Source: QHXW01 sp035297145 (GTDB lineage Bacteria; Acidobacteriota; Terriglobia; Bryobacterales; Bryobacteraceae). Taken from it: DNA of 64,000 nt. Below the pieces are notes generated by a model, which was not told where the DNA came from, did no database searches, and saw only the letters and a program-made list of their open reading frames with translations. The first letter of the stretch is position 1, and each line of letters starts with the position of its first letter. This document shows, in pieces, positions 16,701 through 24,730 of the stretch. The position numbers and the translations under genes are program-made. Location of the stretch: contig DATGZN010000092.1 in NCBI GenBank assembly GCA_035297145.1, positions 62,001-126,000 on the forward strand, given 5' to 3'.

Positions 16701-19700
16701 AGATTCCCAGAACCGCCGCCGGCAGGCTGGCGGAACGCTCGGTGAGAACCCCGACGGCGATTCCTCGAGCGGTGCCTCCGAGCAGCAGACTATGGGCGAT
16801 TGCGTTGGCCTCCCGCTCCAGTGCCCCATAAGTTGTGATCGCGGCTTCGGTGACGATGGCCGGGCGTTCCGACTGGTTGGGAGCGTCGAGGACGCGTTCG
16901 AATAGCTCATGAAAGCGTAGTGGTGGGCGGGCCACTTTTGCGCCCTGCTCCCAGCTCTCGATCGACTCCTTCTCGCGCGGCAGAAGTGAGGGCAAAACCT
17001 CTCGCGCCCGGTCGGGAACCTCCGCCAGCCACTCCGCCCATCGGCTCAGCGCCTCGAACCAGTTGCCTGCCGTTTCTCGGGTGTAAAGAGCGGCATTCAC
17101 ATGCCATTGCAGCAGCACGCCGCCATCAGCCAAGGCTTCGTGGATCAGGACCATGTCCGGTCCCGGAGAAGCCTCTGTGAGTTCATAAGGCACACCGGAA
17201 GCCGGGGCGAGGCGCAGCGATGCCGAGGCCGGACGCGTCTCCGGGTTCTCAGTTACCGCCAGATCGAAAAGGGGATAGCGCGCGGGGTGGCGTTGCTCGG
17301 GGCGTTCGCTCCAGAAATCGCGATACATGCGTGCGAAGGGATAACGCGAATGTTGCAGGCCCACCGCCAGCGCCTGCTGCGTCTCGCTCAGCACGGCCCC
17401 GAACCCCGCATCGCGCGGCACGTGGCAAACGAGCGGCAGCATGTTGACGTAGTAGCCGATCACCCGCATTTCGGCGGCGGTCTCCCGTGTATCGGCAGTC
17501 ATGCCGATCACAACGTCTTCACGCCCCATGCGCCTCCGCGCCTCCAGCGCCAAAAGCGCGACCATCACGGCGTGCAAACTGGCTTCATGCTGCCGGGCGA
17601 GGGCTTTCAGCCCCTTCGTCGTGGCGGCGTCGAGGCGCGTCTCGAAACGATGGTTTCCTGTCTTCGCAGTGCTGGAGCGCGGGAAATCCAGCGGCCCTTC
17701 GTCAAAGGCCCGGTCGGGCTGGCAGGTCAGAAGATCGCGCCAATAACGTGCGTCCTCGGCGCACGCCGGTCCGGCGAGACAGCTTTCCTCGCGGGCGGCA
17801 AATTCCGCGAAATTGCATGCCAGCGGAGGAAGTTGCTCGCCACGCAGCAGCGCACTGAACTCCTCCATGATGATTCCAATGGATCGTCCATCGCCCACGG
17901 AGTGGTGCAGGGCCAGCCAGAACACGTCTTCGCCGGAATCCGCCACATGTACCAGTCCTGCCCGCCACAGCGGGAGCGCGCCCATGACGAAGGGCTCGTC
18001 CTGGCGCTGGCGGATGAAGGCCCGGGCTGCCGATCGGTCGGGCTGGGCCGCAGTTTCCAGCGTCGGCATGAGGGCCGGCACTGCCGCGCGGTGAAGGCGG
18101 CCTTCCGCATCCTCGTGGAACCAGGTTCGCAACGCTTCGTGCCGCGCCACCACACCCGCCCATGCTTTGTTCCAGCGGTCGCGCGGCGGCATCCCGCCTT
18201 CGACGATGCGCATCACCGGGATGATGAAGGTGCGAGTATCGAGCCCCGCCGCTTCAGCCACCCAAAATTCATGCTGGCCTTCCGTGGCAAGATCGCTTCT
18301 CGCTGGCACCGCGCCTTGGGCGTCATTGGTGGAAAGGGCGGTGCGCATCAGCTCCGCCATCCGCTGGGCGAAGGCCGCCAGGGTAGGCGCGGTAAAAAGC
18401 TCGCGTGCCGGTACGGGCCGCGCTAATTCGCACGAGAGCCGATGGGCAATGGTGACGGCTAGCAGGCTGTTGCCGCCAAGCGCAAAAAAATTGTCCTCGC
18501 GCGAGACGGTCTCTCCCAGCAGATCGCTCCACAATGCGGCGATCCGTGTTTCCATTCCGCCGCTTGGCGGGCTTTTCACGGCGCCGTCACTCCGCTTTCT
18601 CCCGGAAAGCAACAAGGCGTCCCGGTCGATCTTTCCAGTGAACGTGAGGGGGATGGCGGCGACCAAAGTCACCGAAGCCGGAACCATGTACTGGGGCAAG
18701 CGGTCGCCAAGATAGCCGCGCCATTCGTCCTGCGCCGGCATAGCCGCGGCGGGGCGAAGGCGGACGAATGCCCGCAGAGCCTTGGTGTCGTTCGCCGACG
18801 CCTCCACCAGCGTGACGGCCTCCTCCACGGCAGGGTGGGAAACGAGCGCCTGTTCGATCTCACCCAGCTCCACTCGCTGCCCGTGCAATTTGATCTGGAA
18901 GTCGATGCGTCCCGAAAGCTCCAATCGGCCGTCTTCGGTCCAGCGGCCTAGATCGCCCGAGCGATAGAACCGCCCGTCCGGCGTCTCGACGAATCGTTGG
19001 GCGGTCAGCTTGGGGTTATTCAGATAGCCGCGCGCCAGACCGGTACCGCTCAGCCAGACTTCCCCCATCACTCCGGGCGGCGCCGGGTCGCCGTTGTCGC
19101 GGCGGATGGAAACGCGGGTGTTGGCCAACGGGCGTCCTACCGACAGCGGACGGCTGGTGTCCGGATGCGGCGACAGTTGTTCCGCACAGACGAATATGCA
19201 GGTCTCGGTGGGGCCATAGCCGTTCCACAAAGCGAGATGATTGGCGTGGCGCCTGGCGTCGTCATAATTCGGCGCTTCGCCGCCGGTGATCAGGATACGC
19301 ATTCCTTCGAAAGGCGTCTGCTTACTCACGCGCAGCCAGGAAGGAGCATGGAACGCTACCGTCACTCCGTGTTTTTTGTACTGTTGCTTCAAGGCCCAGG
19401 GGTCGTCGCGCAAAGCTCGCGATACAGGCACCAGGGCCATGCCGTGCAGAAGCGCGGCTCCCAATTCCCAAAGCGACGCGTCGAAGCCCGGAGTTGCAGC
19501 GAGAGAAAAGCGGTCGTCGGGCGTGAGGCCGGTCGTTTCCCCGCTCATCAAGCCGGCGTTGACCAGACTGTCGTGTTGGATCAGGACGCCCTTGGGCATC
19601 CCCGTCGTTCCTGACGTGTAAATAATGTAGGCCAGATCCTGGGGTGTGCCGGCGATGTTGGGACGTTCGGCGTTTCCCGCGCAGGCATCTGGGCGCAGGA

Positions 19701-22700
19701 TCCTTTTGACCGCCTGCGCCAAGGGCTGCGGCGCCGCATGCCCGTCGAGGACCATCAGTATCTTTGCACCGGAATCCCGCGCCATGAAGGCCAGACGCTC
19801 CCCCGGCTGTTCGAGAGCCAGGGGCAGATACACCGCTCCCGCCTTCCAGATGCCCAGCACGGTGGCGGGAAGATCAGCGGAGCATTCCGTCAGCACGGCC
19901 ACAGGCTCCTCGCGGGCAACACCATGGTCGAGGAGTGTCTGGGCGATCGAGTTGGCGCGGCACTCGAGCTCCGCATAGGTTTCGATTCCGGTGTCGGTGA
20001 CGACGGCGGGCCGCTGCGGATGGCCGTCCGCCAAACTCTCGAAAAGCTCATGGAAGCGCTTCGCCGGCCGCGTGCGAACTGGCCCACGCTCCCATCGCGC
20101 CAGACACTGTACTTCCTCGGGCAGCAGCGCTGGCAGCAGCGCATCGGCACGGCTAATGTCCTCCGCCAGCCAGCGCGCCCAGGCCGCGAGCGAACTCAAC
20201 CACGCTTGCGCCGTGTTTCTGTTGTAGACATCCGGGTTCCACGCGAGCGTCAGTTCCAGGCCGCCACCGTTGTCCTCCACCGGCGCGTGGCTGAAGTCGA
20301 GATCGAGCCCGGCGGCGGGATAGGCCAACTCCCCAGGCAAGCACGCTGGCGTCATTGCGAAATCGGCGCCGGAATCGCCGCAAGTTCGCGACGGATTTGT
20401 CGTAAGAGAGATGTCGAACAGCGAGGTGCGGGCCTGGGCGCGGGCATGAGGGTGCCGCTGACGGAATTCCCGGTAGAGCAGACTGGCGGGATAGCTTCCA
20501 TGCTCCACAGCCTCGGTGAGGGTAGTCTGGGTGGCTCGTATTTGCGTGGCCAGTGTAGGCGCGTTGCTCCCGGTCAGGATGAGGGGCAGCAGGTTGACGA
20601 AATGGCCGACGGCCCGGTCAGCCCCTGGGGGACGGATCGAGATGCCGCTGCCGATGATGACACTTCGCCGGCCGTCGCGCCGTCGGGCCTCAGCACCCAG
20701 GAGGGTCAGCAGCAGGGCATGCAATCCCACCTCTTGCGCTTGAGCCAAACGGGTCAGCGCGGCGACCGCGGCGGCATCCAACCGTTCGACCATGGCAGCG
20801 GCGGGCTTTCCACTGGGACTAGCGGGGCGAAGATGGTCCGTGGTGAATTCGTTGAAAGCTTCTCCGCCGGCTTCGGCACTCAGACTGTCTAGCTTGTCCC
20901 GCCACCAGGTGCGGTCGCGTTCGGCGAGATCCGACGCCAGATAGTGCCGTTCGGCCCGGCTGGCCTGAGCCACGCCGTTGGGGGCCGCTGGCAGCGGGCG
21001 CTCCAACAACAGAGCGCGCATCTCCTCCTGAACAATGCGCGCGGAAAAGCCGTCGGCCACCGAGTGGTGCAGGGTAAACCAGAACACGGTTTCGCCCTCT
21101 GCCATCTGCACGAGGCCGGCCCGTGCGAGCGGCGGTTCCGTCAGAAGGAATGACGCACTCGAACGGACGGTGATGCGCTCCCAGGCATTGTTCAGCGAAT
21201 CGCAACGGTCGATGCTGATCTGAACCGCCGGCACGAGGTCCTTTGCCTCTACCGTGCGCCAGAGAACCTTCTCGCCGGCGTCCGCAACAAAGGCCGTCCG
21301 CAAGGCGGCATGCCGGGCCACCAGCCGAGTCCAGGCCTCTTGCCAGCGTGCCGGTTTCGGAGCGGTTCCTAGCACTGCCAGGACGCGCGTTACCTGAGAC
21401 CCGGTGGATGCGAGACCGAGCTTCCAGGCGATCCAGAAATCTTCCTGTCCCGCGGTGGCGACGTCCTGGTCTGGCTCGGACGAGCGAGGGACCGGCGTCC
21501 GCTCCGATGTCAGGGCGATCTTTTCGGCCAGAGCGGCAACAGTCCGGGCCACCAGGATGGTCTGGGCCGACACCGCGTAGCCCAGGGTGTGCAAACGTTG
21601 GCTGATGGCGATGGACTGCAGACTGGTGCCGCCGAGCGCGTAAAAATTGTCTTCCCGCATGATGGGGCGGACGCCCAGAGTCTCTTCCCAGACTTCGGCG
21701 ATGTGCCGTTCCACGTCGCCATGCGGGAGCGCGCCCCGCTCCGCACCATTCCGCGACTGCGATGCCTGGACCGCGAGGGCGAGCAGAGCCTGGCGGTCGA
21801 CCTTGCCGTAGAAATTGAGCGGCATTTTGGAGAGAGCCGTCACTTGGGCCGGCAACATGTAGGCGGGCAGGGTCTGGGCCAGGAAGCGGTGCCAATCCTC
21901 CAAGGATGTGCGGTCCGCCTGGTCGCTTTCCACGAAGGCGATCAACTTGCCTTCATGCTGCATCGCGACGGCATGCCTGACCGTGTCATGCCGCAACAGG
22001 GTCTGCTCGATCTCTCCTAGCGAAACCGCCTGTCCGGAAACCTTGACCAGGTCATTGGCACGGCCCAGCGGCTCGAGATTTCCGTCCTCATTCCAGCGCC
22101 CCAGGTCACCGGAGCGATAGGCCCTTCCGTAAGGGGTTTCGACGAAGCGCTCGGCGGTCAGGCCGGGCTGATTCAGATACCCGCGAGCCACGCCGATTCC
22201 CATCACGTGAATCTCGCCCACCTCTCCCGGCGGGACTTCCTGGCCGTCGCGGCCCAGCAGGTGGACCGACATGTTGGTGAAGGGCCGCCCACCGGGAAGA
22301 GGGCCGTCACCGTTCGGTTCCACCCGCGACATGCCGATGGTTCCGCAGACCTCGGTGGCCCCATAGATGTTCCAATAATCCAGCTTCCGCGCATAGGCAC
22401 GCGCGTCGCCGGCATTGGGGCGTTCGCCAGCCGTCAGGAGACAACGCAGGCCGGCGGGCACGGCTCCGTGGAAGAGGCGCAAATAGGACGGCGTGAACAT
22501 GGCCACGGTGACGCGATGGCGGGACATGGCGGCAAGAAGCCCGGCGGGATCGTCCAGCAGCGCGCGCGTGGCCGGAACGAAGGCGGCGCCAGACAGAACG
22601 GGGAGGCACAACTCGCGAAAGCCCATGATGAAGCCTGGTGCCGCGGCCAGTTGCAACCGGTCGTCAGGAGAGATGTCCAGGGCGCTGATGTGGCCATACG

Positions 22701-23310
22701 CCATGTTGACGCAGGCATCGTGCTGGATCAGGACGCCCTTGGGCTGTCCCGTCGACCCCGAGGTGAAGAGAATAGCGAGGAGATCGCTCGTCTTACCTGG
22801 CTTGTTGGGCCGATGGCCGTCGGAGTTCACGTCCTCCGGCCTGAAAATCGCGGGCGACATCCCCGCGGCATTGCCGGAGAGGGCGGCCAGCAATTCGGCG
22901 GGCGGCTCCAATCCATCCAGAGCGATCAGGCGCTGCATGCGCGATTGAGTCGCCATATTGGCCAGGCGCTGGGGCGGCAGATCCGCGCCCATTGGTACAT
23001 AAGCCCCGCCGGCCTTGAGGATGGCCAGAAACGCCAGCGGCAAAGACCCGGAACGCCCGGTTAGCACACCCACTGACTCTTCGGTCATCACCCCCTGCGC
23101 GAGCAGGGCGTGGGCAAGGGCGTTTGCCTTCTGGTCCAGCTCCGCGTAAGTAATGGCGCCGCGGTCGGAAATGATGGCGGCGGCCGCCGGCTGCCGGTCC
23201 GCGAGAATCTCGAAACATTCATGAATGCGCAACGCCGGCCAGACTCGAACCGGCCCGGCATGGTTGATACGAGATGCGGACCTGACTGTGAGTGCCGCGC
23301 TTGTACTCAA
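10759..23310 (-). CDS. Four-module NRPS with terminal thioester reductase
   Basis: 4,183 residues, A-T-(C-A-T)x3-R. The TTG start has TGAGGT 7 nt upstream, overlapping the stop of the outer-membrane channel gene. Carrier-protein Ser residues are at about 563, 1615, 2668 and 3705 (LGGxSL). Condensation HHSVxDG motifs are at about 749, 1804 and 2842. A-domain core-3 motifs are at about 180, 1233, 2285 and 3327. The reductase shows TGATGYLG (about 3805) and YYIRSK (about 3969). My reading of the ten-residue A-domain codes: A1 IMRMLAIGTK, A2 DAWFIGGIFK, A3 DVSDVGAITK, A4 DAATTVGAAK. A1 lacks Asp235 and has no C domain before it, so the starter is probably not an ordinary alpha-amino acid. A2 looks hydrophobic; A3 and A4 cannot be assigned. 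There is no epimerase or thioesterase. Release should be reductive, giving an aldehyde or alcohol. Confidence 0.95.
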   Translation of the reverse strand: MSTSAALTVRSASRINHAGPVRVWPALRIHECFEILADRQPAAAAIISDRGAITYAELDQKANALAHALLAQGVMTEESVGVLTGRSGSLPLAFLAILKAGGAYVPMGADLPPQRLANMATQSRMQRLIALDGLEPPAELLAALSGNAAGMSPAIFRPEDVNSDGHRPNKPGKTSDLLAILFTSGSTGQPKGVLIQHDACVNMAYGHISALDISPDDRLQLAAAPGFIMGFRELCLPVLSGAAFVPATRALLDDPAGLLAAMSRHRVTVAMFTPSYLRLFHGAVPAGLRCLLTAGERPNAGDARAYARKLDYWNIYGATEVCGTIGMSRVEPNGDGPLPGGRPFTNMSVHLLGRDGQEVPPGEVGEIHVMGIGVARGYLNQPGLTAERFVETPYGRAYRSGDLGRWNEDGNLEPLGRANDLVKVSGQAVSLGEIEQTLLRHDTVRHAVAMQHEGKLIAFVESDQADRTSLEDWHRFLAQTLPAYMLPAQVTALSKMPLNFYGKVDRQALLALAVQASQSRNGAERGALPHGDVERHIAEVWEETLGVRPIMREDNFYALGGTSLQSIAISQRLHTLGYAVSAQTILVARTVAALAEKIALTSERTPVPRSSEPDQDVATAGQEDFWIAWKLGLASTGSQVTRVLAVLGTAPKPARWQEAWTRLVARHAALRTAFVADAGEKVLWRTVEAKDLVPAVQISIDRCDSLNNAWERITVRSSASFLLTEPPLARAGLVQMAEGETVFWFTLHHSVADGFSARIVQEEMRALLLERPLPAAPNGVAQASRAERHYLASDLAERDRTWWRDKLDSLSAEAGGEAFNEFTTDHLRPASPSGKPAAAMVERLDAAAVAALTRLAQAQEVGLHALLLTLLGAEARRRDGRRSVIIGSGISIRPPGADRAVGHFVNLLPLILTGSNAPTLATQIRATQTTLTEAVEHGSYPASLLYREFRQRHPHARAQARTSLFDISLTTNPSRTCGDSGADFAMTPACLPGELAYPAAGLDLDFSHAPVEDNGGGLELTLAWNPDVYNRNTAQAWLSSLAAWARWLAEDISRADALLPALLPEEVQCLARWERGPVRTRPAKRFHELFESLADGHPQRPAVVTDTGIETYAELECRANSIAQTLLDHGVAREEPVAVLTECSADLPATVLGIWKAGAVYLPLALEQPGERLAFMARDSGAKILMVLDGHAAPQPLAQAVKRILRPDACAGNAERPNIAGTPQDLAYIIYTSGTTGMPKGVLIQHDSLVNAGLMSGETTGLTPDDRFSLAATPGFDASLWELGAALLHGMALVPVSRALRDDPWALKQQYKKHGVTVAFHAPSWLRVSKQTPFEGMRILITGGEAPNYDDARRHANHLALWNGYGPTETCIFVCAEQLSPHPDTSRPLSVGRPLANTRVSIRRDNGDPAPPGVMGEVWLSGTGLARGYLNNPKLTAQRFVETPDGRFYRSGDLGRWTEDGRLELSGRIDFQIKLHGQRVELGEIEQALVSHPAVEEAVTLVEASANDTKALRAFVRLRPAAAMPAQDEWRGYLGDRLPQYMVPASVTLVAAIPLTFTGKIDRDALLLSGRKRSDGAVKSPPSGGMETRIAALWSDLLGETVSREDNFFALGGNSLLAVTIAHRLSCELARPVPARELFTAPTLAAFAQRMAELMRTALSTNDAQGAVPARSDLATEGQHEFWVAEAAGLDTRTFIIPVMRIVEGGMPPRDRWNKAWAGVVARHEALRTWFHEDAEGRLHRAAVPALMPTLETAAQPDRSAARAFIRQRQDEPFVMGALPLWRAGLVHVADSGEDVFWLALHHSVGDGRSIGIIMEEFSALLRGEQLPPLACNFAEFAAREESCLAGPACAEDARYWRDLLTCQPDRAFDEGPLDFPRSSTAKTGNHRFETRLDAATTKGLKALARQHEASLHAVMVALLALEARRRMGREDVVIGMTADTRETAAEMRVIGYYVNMLPLVCHVPRDAGFGAVLSETQQALAVGLQHSRYPFARMYRDFWSERPEQRHPARYPLFDLAVTENPETRPASASLRLAPASGVPYELTEASPGPDMVLIHEALADGGVLLQWHVNAALYTRETAGNWFEALSRWAEWLAEVPDRAREVLPSLLPREKESIESWEQGAKVARPPLRFHELFERVLDAPNQSERPAIVTEAAITTYGALEREANAIAHSLLLGGTARGIAVGVLTERSASLPAAVLGIWKAGAIYVPLSADLPPERLAFMAHDTGIALLVALDGLRVPQALARDLPAALRPEAIDAEFRRTHAHRPPPSGGPGDAAYVIYTSGSTGQPKGTLVGHDAYVNTLLGSGETLGLTRDDRSLMFSSPSFDVSLSDMGLPLAFGGALCPVPDDVLVSPNRFQAFLTELGVTVADVTPSYLRLFEGAALPSLRALVTGGETPIPADVEIYAGRLEYFNAYGPTENTITSTMGRLSPGGTGFLSGGRPLPNISVHICDAEGSPVPPGVIGELWLGGAGVARGYVGRPDLTAAAFVETARGRRYRAGDLGRWRSTGEIEIRGRIDDQVKLNGIRVELGEIEHALGSHPDIAQAVALLDGDAGQTHSLWAFVRPKPGKERPAQESWRDYLDGLLPAYMIPSAVIAVPEIPLTSSGKVDKAALKALLAARSARGEESEPRDGLEAEIAGLWSELLGRGPVRRDDNFFALGGHSLLAIAVAHRLEKTLNHSVPARELFAEPTLSGFARRLSQMGQADLPVEVFSDRATEGQREFWIAQQAGLDTRVFNIGLTLAASGDWRSAWAALVTRHEALRTCFHEDRDGLLRRSVLPVIGADLEISTQPDMPAALACVRERQTAPFAMENAPLWRGGLVHVAGKDQPVFWLALHHSVADGVSLGVLAEELSTLLRGGTLPPLAGHFDQSAGREESYLAGPACQEDASYWRKILGGVSDEEWPLDSPRPLGRTAQNAKGGHSFRVRLDSSTAAGLREFANRNGASLHALMLTIMAQEVRRRTGRTEFLLGTAASTRESAREARIVGYYVNMLPLACRVDRSESVEQILRTMQRNLADGLQHARYPFSRMYREARQDQFVASHPARYPLFDLAVSENPGIPFSGSTPVAGNATRYDLRLNAPAQDMVLVHESQPDGSLVLHWFANAAIYEKETAEAWIDSLSGWAHFLAEGKRRPSSPLPALLPEEENVLAGWERGSVLPHPSPSLPTRFEHWARIQPERPALINEQEEQSYAELNARSNALAHALVQQGVKRQEVVGVLTERSIALPETVLSIWKAGGCYLPLVMDLPPDRLSFIARDAGIRVLVVLDGLEPPAALAETGCKIFRPESLSEAFLRSHGHPLEIAGDVAGASDPACIIYTSGSTGMPKGVMLHHEGLNNLGVAGDAMLDIRSGDRTLLMASPSFDAWIADLAMAWTAGAAVVPILRSEMEDIAGMRDKMARLRVSTATMTPSYLRLFEQADFPGLRLLTTVGEPPYRADALHYATRLRYFNGYGPTENTAAVSFGQITAHAKRLTAGKPLANTSVYIRDSRGEPLPPNAVGLIWLGGIGLALGYLNRPDLTAASFVETSAGRLYCTGDLGRWTHTGELEILGRSDGQVKLRGQRVELGEIEHRLGAYPGVRQGVVLVEAQTLWAFVALHTGVAEPTQAAWHDYLSSALPAYMLPSAVLRVPAIPMNTSGKVDRAALLRVVSEWGTNVAEAERTQPREGTERRVAEVWAEHLECRFIGRQDNFFDLGGDSLRAIAVVNQLRRTFHCTVNDLYEHPRLADFAGVCQPQPEHLRMLLRSTARHWQSYRDGFAAYEAERDAALTAAMRDYETRNQSYRLDGAGERRDYGSVLLTGATGYLGSYVLRELLTDGDRQVSVLVRGGDDLSARARVGKTLCHYFGQENGTALRDHPRLTVLAGDLRRDGLGLTPQAHDRLADSLQAIFHCAANVKHFGHYWEFHADNVAATSRLLKLAGHRAANPADFHLVSTLSTCGKASEAGFRLFTEYDTVPDVLDENYYIRSKQEAERLVVASRRELANACIHRVGNLVFAAEGEPLQFNIRENAFFRQLAAFIRLGVVPDDSHLWLCHVDLVARGLVLLAGAADLTNETHHLENARRDTLATFVTAAEGVRACGFEAFLERLEKAVDEPEMGAALAESLENFELYRGLAPQERARRLEIVSGRTQTLLARLGLVWPPVPMAGQAEMLRQAARHFSRPSLSKANAATGGAM

Positions 23311-23320
23311 ATGCCGTACC

Positions 23321-24730
23321 TCATTGCCAGCCGCCTCCGAGCGAGCGATACAAGGTGACCACGTTGGTCAATTCCTGGCGACGAACTTGTACCAGCAGAA
23401 GTTGAGCGTTGAGTAATTGGCGCTCGGAATCGAGGTATTCCAGGTAGCTGGCGACTCCGCCCTGATATCGGAGATCGGCGACCGCCACCGACGCGCGGAG
23501 GCTCTCGACGAGCCCCTCTTGCTGCGTTCGCAACTCGGCCAGCTTTCTGCAGCCAGCCAGTGAGTCCGCCACTTCGCGGAAGGCTTGTTGCACGGTCTGC
23601 TGGTAGATGAGCACGGCCTGCTGGCGGCGCGCCTCCGCAATTCGCACGCCTGCCCGAATCGCGCCCGCATTGAAGATGGGTAGACTGCCCGCCGGGTTGA
23701 GAAGCCACATCCCGTTGGAGGCGCGCAGAAGGTTGAGTAGAGCGGCGCTCTCGAACCCGGTGGACGCCGTCAGCGAAAGCGTGGGGAAGAATGCGGCCTT
23801 GGCCACCGCCACCAGAGCGTGATTGGCGATCAGTTGCTCCTCCGCCTGGCGGATGTCGGGCCGCCGGTCAAGGAGCGTCGATGGAAGCCCGGGAGGAACC
23901 CTGGGCGCCGTGCCCTGTTCGACGAGCGAACGGCCGCGCACAATCGGTCCGGGATTCCGGCCGAGCAGGATGGCGAGCTGGTTTTCGGTCTGCTCGTTTT
24001 GCAGCTCCAGGCCGGTGAGCGCGGTGCGTGCGCTTTTCACGAGCACCTCGGCCTCGCGAAGATCGATCTCTGAGGAATAGCCGTTGTCCACACGTAGCCG
24101 AACCAAATCGAGGGAAGCCTCACGGAGCTTGAGATCGCGCTGCGTGATTTCGATTTCCAGATCCAGGTCGCGCAACAGGAAATAGGCGCCCGCCACATCG
24201 CTGACCAGCGTTTGTACGACGGCCCGCCGCGCTTGTTCGCTGGCAAGCAGGTTGGCCCGCGCGGCCACGCTGGCATTCCGGATCTGTCCCCAGATATCGA
24301 GTTCCCAACCCAGGCTGACGGAGAGATTTGAGTAGTCGCTGTCCTGCGGGTAGCCGGGTGGCAGAGGTGTGGCGCCGCCGGCTGCGGTTCGGAGATTGTT
24401 GTAGCCGGCCTGTGCGTTGACCGATGGGAAGCGGGCCGATCGCGCAACGGTTAGTTGACCGCGGGCCTCCAACACGCGCGCGGCCGCGATTTGTATGTCG
24501 TAGTTGTGGGCCAGCGCCTCTTGGATGAGCTTTGACAACTCCTCGTCGTGGATAAGATCCGGCCAGCGCAGTTCGCCGAGGTTGCTCGTCTCGCTGGGAG
24601 CGCCGGGTGCGGCGGTGTCGCTACGGTAGCTCAGGGGAACGGGGATGTTCGGCCGCTGATAACGGGGGCTGATGCAGCCGGTCAGGAGCAGCAGCGCCGC
24701 GGAAAGCACACTCGTGGCCAGCCGATTCAC
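23321..24730 (-). CDS. Outer-membrane efflux channel (OprM/NodT family)
   Basis: 469 residues, the usual size for TolC-like channel proteins of RND and ABC systems. The N-terminus is a lipoprotein signal (LSAALLLLTGCISPRYQRP, lipobox LTGC). The two repeated OEP halves are clear: IQIAAARVLEARGQLTVARS with WELDIWGQIRNA, then RRPDIRQAEEQLIANHALVAVAKAAFFPTLSL. The C-terminal ADLRYQGGVASYLEYLDSE is typical of NodT/OprM. The start overlaps the adaptor stop by 4 nt, and its own stop sits in the ribosome-binding site of the NRPS, so all three are translationally linked. It would carry the peptide across the outer membrane. Confidence 0.93.
   Translation of the reverse strand: MNRLATSVLSAALLLLTGCISPRYQRPNIPVPLSYRSDTAAPGAPSETSNLGELRWPDLIHDEELSKLIQEALAHNYDIQIAAARVLEARGQLTVARSARFPSVNAQAGYNNLRTAAGGATPLPPGYPQDSDYSNLSVSLGWELDIWGQIRNASVAARANLLASEQARRAVVQTLVSDVAGAYFLLRDLDLEIEITQRDLKLREASLDLVRLRVDNGYSSEIDLREAEVLVKSARTALTGLELQNEQTENQLAILLGRNPGPIVRGRSLVEQGTAPRVPPGLPSTLLDRRPDIRQAEEQLIANHALVAVAKAAFFPTLSLTASTGFESAALLNLLRASNGMWLLNPAGSLPIFNAGAIRAGVRIAEARRQQAVLIYQQTVQQAFREVADSLAGCRKLAELRTQQEGLVESLRASVAVADLRYQGGVASYLEYLDSERQLLNAQLLLVQVRRQELTNVVTLYRSLGGGWQ

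Noticed and set aside
11500..22020. Numerous long plus-strand open frames antisense to the NRPS (for example about 15193-16674)
   Set aside because: They arise from the GC-rich codon pattern of the true gene. They have no protein-like motifs or ribosome sites, whereas the minus-strand frame holds all NRPS core motifs.
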